NCBI GenBank assembly: GCA_934378195.1
Contig: CAKRPO010000010.1
Coordinates: forward strand, 1 to 54,657
Direction of reading: 5' to 3'
DNA: 54,657 bases
Source of the DNA: an uncultured Blautia sp.
GTDB taxonomy: Bacteria; Bacillota; Clostridia; Lachnospirales; Lachnospiraceae
Below the pieces are notes generated by a model that saw nothing but the letters and a program-made list of their open reading frames with translations, did not search any database and was not told the DNA's origin. Position numbers and translations under genes: made by a program. Below are positions 51,249 to 54,657 of the stretch, one piece after another. Position 1 is the stretch's first letter, and each line of letters opens with the position of its first letter.

Positions 51249-51275
51249 GTTGCTGTGAACGGAGTGAACAGTAAC
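51249..51275. repeat. Dispersed GTGAACAGTAAC repeat, copy 3
   Basis: GTTGCTGT (51249-51256) and ACAGTAAC (51268-51275) can pair with one G-T around an 11-base loop GAACGGAGTGA. It begins two bases after the miaB stop. The core matches the copies at 19878-19892 and 44895-44918. Confidence 0.65.
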
Positions 51276-51389
51276 TAATAATTGGCTGAAAAGCTGGATA
51301 AATTTGACAGATCACGATGTTTTGTGGTACTGTTACGAGGAAGCGATACAACAACAGAGGGTTGTAATTGTTTACAGGAGGAAAATATT

Positions 51390-51848
51390 ATGAGAAAAAA
51401 GAGTGTAAAAACTACAGCAAAATCAACAGAGGCAATCACAGAGACAGCTGCAAAGGTTAAAGAAACTGTAAAGGCAGCTGCAAAGAAAGTAGAAGAGTCT
51501 GCACCGGCTGAAAAGACAGCAGAAGTTGTAAAGGAAGTTGTTGCCAAAGCTCCGGAAGCAGTTCAGAAAGCAGAAAAAACAGTTAAAACTGCAACAAAGA
51601 CAGCCACCAAAACAGCAACAAAGGCTGTTCGCAGAGCAACAGGTATCAAAGTGAAAGAAGTATCTCTTGAGATCTTTGAGACAAATGTATCTCTGAAGGA
51701 CGTAGAGAAGGCTGTTAAGAAAGCAGTTGCAGACAAAGGCCTGACAGGTGACATCTGTATTTATATCAATGCAGAAAGAAGAGCTGCATATTATACAGTC
51801 AACCAGGAAGGTTCTGATGAATATAAGGTAGATCTTGGAAACTTATAA
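51390..51848 (+). CDS. DUF6465-type protein with Lys/Ala-rich, histone H1-like tail
   Basis: 152 residues from the ATG at 51390 (ACAGGAGGAAAATATT). The first ~85 residues are a low-complexity Lys/Ala/Thr/Glu helix (AAAKKVEESAPAEKTAE, TKTATKTATKAVRRATG) resembling histone H1 tails or a coiled stalk. The C-terminal ~65 residues form a small folded domain (VSLEIFETNVSLKDVEKAVKKAVADKG..GDICIYINAERRAAYYTV) that I assign to DUF6465. Function unknown; DNA, RNA or surface-polymer binding are possible. The dus gene starts 3 bases after its stop. Confidence 0.75.
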   Translation: MRKKSVKTTAKSTEAITETAAKVKETVKAAAKKVEESAPAEKTAEVVKEVVAKAPEAVQKAEKTVKTATKTATKTATKAVRRATGIKVKEVSLEIFETNVSLKDVEKAVKKAVADKGLTGDICIYINAERRAAYYTVNQEGSDEYKVDLGNL

Positions 51849-51851
51849 TCC

Positions 51852-52802
51852 ATGAAGTTATATCTTGCACCGCTGGAGGGAATCACCAGCTATATTTACA
51901 GGAAGACATTATATCAGTGCTTTGACGGGTTTGACAAATATTTTATTCCGTTTATCAGAGCAAAGCAGAACCTGAATTTCAGTGGAAGAGAAAAGAAAGA
52001 TATTTCTCCCGAGAATAATCAGGGAATGTATGCAGTTCCACAGATATTGACCAGAAATGCCGATGATTTTCTTCGCACGGCGGAGCAACTGCGTGAGTAT
52101 GGCTATCAGGAAGTGAATCTGAATCTTGGATGTCCGTCCAAGACTGTAGTTACCAAGGGGTGTGGGGCAGGCTTTCTGGACCACCCGGAGGAACTGGAAC
52201 TTTTTTTGGACAGAATCTTCAGTGGAACAGATATAAGGATTTCGGTAAAGACACGACTTGGGATGGAAGAGGTAGATGGCTTTTTGCATCTTATGGAAAT
52301 CTATAACCGGTTTCCGATTGAAGAACTGATCATTCATCCGAGAGTACAGAAGGATTTTTATAAAAACACGCCAAATCTGGAGATTTTTGGAGAGGCTCTG
52401 TCATCCAGTAAAAATCCTGTCTGCTATAATGGAGATATTTTTTCTGTGGATGATTTCAGAAAGATTCAGGAACGTTTCCCAGAGGTAGAGAACTTTATGA
52501 TGGGACGTGGCGTTCTTGCAAATCCGTCACTTGCCCGTGAGATCAGAGGTGGAAAGGCTGCAGAACAGGCAGATATCCGTAAGTTTCATGATACTCTGTA
52601 TCATACATACCGTGAAGAAGTATCGGGAGACAGAAATGTCCTGTTTAAAATGAAAGAACTTTGGTTTTACCTGGCACCGATGTTCTCTGATAGCAAGAAG
52701 TATGCGAAGAAGATTAAAAAGAGCGAGAAATGTGCAGTGTATGAAAGTGCAGTGAGTGAGTTATTTGCAAACTGCAGATTTACCGGAATACAGAATCAGT
52801 AA
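51852..52802 (+). CDS. dus: tRNA-dihydrouridine synthase
   Basis: 316 residues, TIM-barrel flavoenzyme. LAPLEGITSYIYR binds FMN, VNLNLGCPSKTVVTKGCGAGFL holds the catalytic Cys (in the KGCGAG loop), IRISVKTRLG, LIIHPRVQKDFY with the His, and NGDIFSVDDF and GRGVLANPSLAREI close the flavin site. It reduces specific uridines in the D-loop of tRNA with NADPH. It is tightly linked to the DUF6465 gene and ends at a bidirectional terminator. Confidence 0.95.
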   Translation: MKLYLAPLEGITSYIYRKTLYQCFDGFDKYFIPFIRAKQNLNFSGREKKDISPENNQGMYAVPQILTRNADDFLRTAEQLREYGYQEVNLNLGCPSKTVVTKGCGAGFLDHPEELELFLDRIFSGTDIRISVKTRLGMEEVDGFLHLMEIYNRFPIEELIIHPRVQKDFYKNTPNLEIFGEALSSSKNPVCYNGDIFSVDDFRKIQERFPEVENFMMGRGVLANPSLAREIRGGKAAEQADIRKFHDTLYHTYREEVSGDRNVLFKMKELWFYLAPMFSDSKKYAKKIKKSEKCAVYESAVSELFANCRFTGIQNQ

Positions 52803-52840
52803 TTGAACTGTAACTCATTATAAGAGACAGAAATTTTATA

Positions 52841-52888
52841 AAAAAGAAAGGCTTTGAGTATTTTAAACTGCTCATCGCCTTTCTTTTT
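52841..52888. terminator. Bidirectional terminator between dus and the acidic secreted protein
   Basis: A perfect 12-bp stem (AAAAAGAAAGGC 52841-52852 with GCCTTTCTTTTT 52877-52888) encloses a weaker inner stem. T runs occur on both strands and the flanking genes are convergent. Confidence 0.85.
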
Positions 52889-52896
52889 GTTGCTTT

Positions 52897-53436
52897 TTAA
52901 TAATTGCTATCCTGGGTAACAATATCAAATGATGCACTATCTGTATTATCAGAAGACTCTTCTTCGCTGGTATCGTCGGAGTAATCACCATTATCCTGCG
53001 AAGAATCATAACCGTTATTGTCATCTGGAGTGTCACCGTTATTGTCATCGGATGGATAATCAATCTGGTCTGAGGAGTCGTAGCCTCCATCTTCGGCAGT
53101 TCCTTCGTCCACAACGTCGCTGCCTGCCGTATCTTCAGAAGAATCTGTTCCCGGATCATATGTGGCCTGATCGGAAGCTGCGGTATCATCTGTGGAATCA
53201 GAAGTGTCGTCATAATTATAATTGCTTTCCTCAGTGTAGATGTTGAATCCGGCATCCTCATCCTGACTGGAGCGGAGTGCTTCCGCTTCGGCAGCTGTTT
53301 CCGGAGCTTCTTTGACGGTGGCTTTTGCTTTGGCAGCAACGGCGGCATCCTTTGGAACAACTGCATAAACTGCAAACATGGTGCAGGAAAAGATAAGGGC
53401 CATGAGTGCGATATGAACTTCGTCTCTGTATCTCAT
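52897..53436 (-). CDS. Acidic Asp/Ser-rich secreted or membrane-anchored protein
   Basis: 179 residues. A hydrophobic N-terminal segment (VHIALMALIFSCTMFAVYAVV, about 7-27) acts as signal peptide or anchor. An Ala/Lys/Glu linker is followed by about 120 residues dominated by Asp, Ser, Asn, Gly, Tyr and Thr (DDNNGDTPDDNNGYDSSQD), which must be disordered and strongly negative and might bind Ca2+. AAAGAGGTAATTTTT precedes the ATG. A weak promoter (TTTACA, 19 bases, TATACT) lies at 53476-53506 on the minus strand. No family recognised. Confidence 0.7.
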   Translation of the reverse strand: MRYRDEVHIALMALIFSCTMFAVYAVVPKDAAVAAKAKATVKEAPETAAEAEALRSSQDEDAGFNIYTEESNYNYDDTSDSTDDTAASDQATYDPGTDSSEDTAGSDVVDEGTAEDGGYDSSDQIDYPSDDNNGDTPDDNNGYDSSQDNGDYSDDTSEEESSDNTDSASFDIVTQDSNY

Positions 53437-54105
53437 AAAAATTACCTCTTTTATGTGGAATAATCATTTGATATAAGTATAGCATGACTTTCTCTGTTTT
53501 TGTAAAGAAAATTCTACCAGTGGAGGATTTTTCTCAAAATCTTGAAAACAGTCATCTTGCAACGAACCTTTAAACATGATATTATAATTAATTGACTATG
53601 AGTGATAATAAAGCAAACAATAGAGGAGATTATAAATACAATGGCAATGTCACCGAAAATGTGGCAGTGAAATTTCAGTATCTCCGGAAACACGCATAAA
53701 TACAGGAAATATGCGGTTTAACGACTCATGAACTTCTAACGGTAAATGGTACTCAGTGGTAGGAAATATGCCCAAGCAGTAACAAAAACTGGGTAAAAAT
53801 GTGGTCATAAAACAACCTAGACATTTTTTTTCTGATGATTGCATGGCACTGAGAAACGAATTTGCAATTATCTGTTTTTTAAGCAGCATATGATTAAAAT
53901 TAATATAGACTATTGGAGAAATCTTTTATGATGTAAGCAGAGAAATACTGTTTATATTATAAAAGATTTTTACGTATTAGAATCAAAAGCGGATATTCAG
54001 AAAATCTATAGACAATTGGATGTTGTTGAAAATATAGATTTAGAGTATAATAAATATATAGCCGAAGAATAGTTTTAGAAGTGCTGTAGAAAAGGAGAAA
54101 GACTT
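53437..54105. other. Intergenic stretch of about 670 bases without an intact gene
   Basis: No frame with a ribosome binding site stays open. A good site (AGAGGAGATTATAAATACA) precedes the ATG at 53641, but the frame stops after nine codons. TAGGAAATATGC-like words occur at 53704 and 53759. A remnant coding frame lies at 53932-54072. The stretch is AT-rich and looks like decayed accessory DNA. Confidence 0.5.
53932..54072 (+). pseudogene. Remnant of a small AT-rich gene
   Basis: Forty-six codons with no usable start at the left encode IIKDFYVLESKADIQKIY and QLDVVENIDLEYNKYIAEE, which look like genuine protein. In another frame just upstream, IGEIFYDVSREILFI could be its continuation across a one-base shift. 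No family recognised; it may be the tail of a truncated gene. Confidence 0.3.
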
Positions 54106-54657
54106 TTGAATACAGAAATCAAAAATACGATTCTTACGACAGATAAAGACGCACAATATGATGAAAGTGCGAAACGATTACTTGGCCAGAAAAGTATCCT
54201 GGCCCATATATTAGTAAAGACCGTTGATGAATTTGCAGGGATGGATCCGAAAGATGTGGTTTCTTACATTGAAGGCGAACCATTTATTAACACTGTCCCG
54301 ATAGAAACTGGTCTTACTAATACTGTTATTAAAAATGATGAATCTCGTGTGGTTGGTCTTAATTCTGAAAACCCGGAACTTCATGAGGGAATGATACGAT
54401 TTGACATTATATTCTATGTTAGGATGAGGGATGGATTGTCGCAGATTATTATCAATGTAGAAGCTCAAAAGGACGAACCAAATGGGTACGATATATTGAA
54501 TCGGGCAATCTTTTATGTGAGTCGAATGATTTCATCACAAAAGGAAAGAGATTTTTCAAATTCAAATTATAATGATATCAAGCGAGTTTATTCCATCTGG
54601 GTCTGTATGAATATGCCGGAAAATAGTCTGGAACACATTCACCTGGTGAAAGACAGT
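54106..54657 (+). CDS. Rpn/PDDEXK_2-family nuclease, N-terminal part (runs off the right edge)
   Basis: 184 codons from a TTG at 54106, with AAAGGAGAAAGAC upstream. The core matches the gene at 47523: SYIEGEPFINTVPI, MIRFDIIFYV, IINVEAQKDEPNGYDILNRAIFYVSRMIS and YSIWVCMNMP, with the acidic Asp and Glu-Ala-Gln catalytic pattern. Sequence identity between the two copies is moderate, so this is a paralogue rather than a recent duplicate. The C-terminal part is outside the window. Confidence 0.82.
   Translation, partial: MNTEIKNTILTTDKDAQYDESAKRLLGQKSILAHILVKTVDEFAGMDPKDVVSYIEGEPFINTVPIETGLTNTVIKNDESRVVGLNSENPELHEGMIRFDIIFYVRMRDGLSQIIINVEAQKDEPNGYDILNRAIFYVSRMISSQKERDFSNSNYNDIKRVYSIWVCMNMPENSLEHIHLVKDS

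Overview
The window reads as a chromosomal segment of a gut Clostridia of the family Lachnospiraceae, probably Blautia- or Ruminococcus-like. Supporting points are the sporulation genes yqfC/yqfD, an nfnAB pair, Rex, an alr-mazF pair, ABC-F, FtsK/SpoIIIE, YebC, TepA, FliB without other flagellar genes, consensus SigA promoters, and housekeeping genes that look moderately AT-rich beside clearly AT-richer accessory islands. Genus is inference. No rRNA, tRNA or CRISPR array was seen.

Layout. 1-1940: the 3' end of a GNAT acetyltransferase and a MarR-regulated membrane protein. 1949-6575: an AT-rich island with a three-gene minus-strand operon (nitrilase-fold protein with an intact Glu-Lys-Cys triad, winged-helix protein, helical protein), divergent from an unrecognised 460-residue protein. 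6721-8424: an AAA-ATPase/PD-(D/E)XK protein of a paralogous accessory family. 8609-14342: a secreted transglutaminase-like protein, then a peptide-modification-like operon: a 47-residue candidate precursor with a YxxP motif, an attenuator-like hairpin, a PF14907-type nucleotidyltransferase, a PqqD-like protein, an S26-type protease, an HprK-like kinase and a Ser/Thr-rich membrane-anchored protein. 14398-21132: FliB, Ca/Na antiporter, GlmS, a tiny membrane protein, an S8 protease and isocitrate dehydrogenase. 21219-32239: ABC-F, Rex, Nnr, alanine racemase, MazF, a CBS protein, YebC, TepA and NfnAB. 32449-44879: UppP, FtsK, RlmH, cupin, DUF2284, YqfC, YqfD, PhoH, YbeY, a DUF3048 protein, ProB, YnzC, formyl-THF cyclo-ligase and ProA. 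45076-54657: a large surface protein, a Rpn-type nuclease flanked by direct repeats, a degenerate M14 peptidase homologue, MiaB, DUF6465, Dus, an acidic secreted protein, a decayed stretch and a second, truncated Rpn gene.

How genes fit together. The core supplies cell-wall precursors (GlmS, Alr, UppP), proline (ProA/ProB), redox balance (Rex, NfnAB, Icd, Nnr) and RNA maintenance (RlmH, YbeY, MiaB, Dus). The two best candidates for an undescribed system are the nitrilase/winged-helix island (1949-6575) and the lasso-like modification operon without a cyclase (10888-14342). Smaller points are terminator hairpins that enclose the next gene's ribosome binding site, a dispersed GTGAACAGTAAC intergenic repeat, and a Rpn gene between two identical 32-bp terminator copies.
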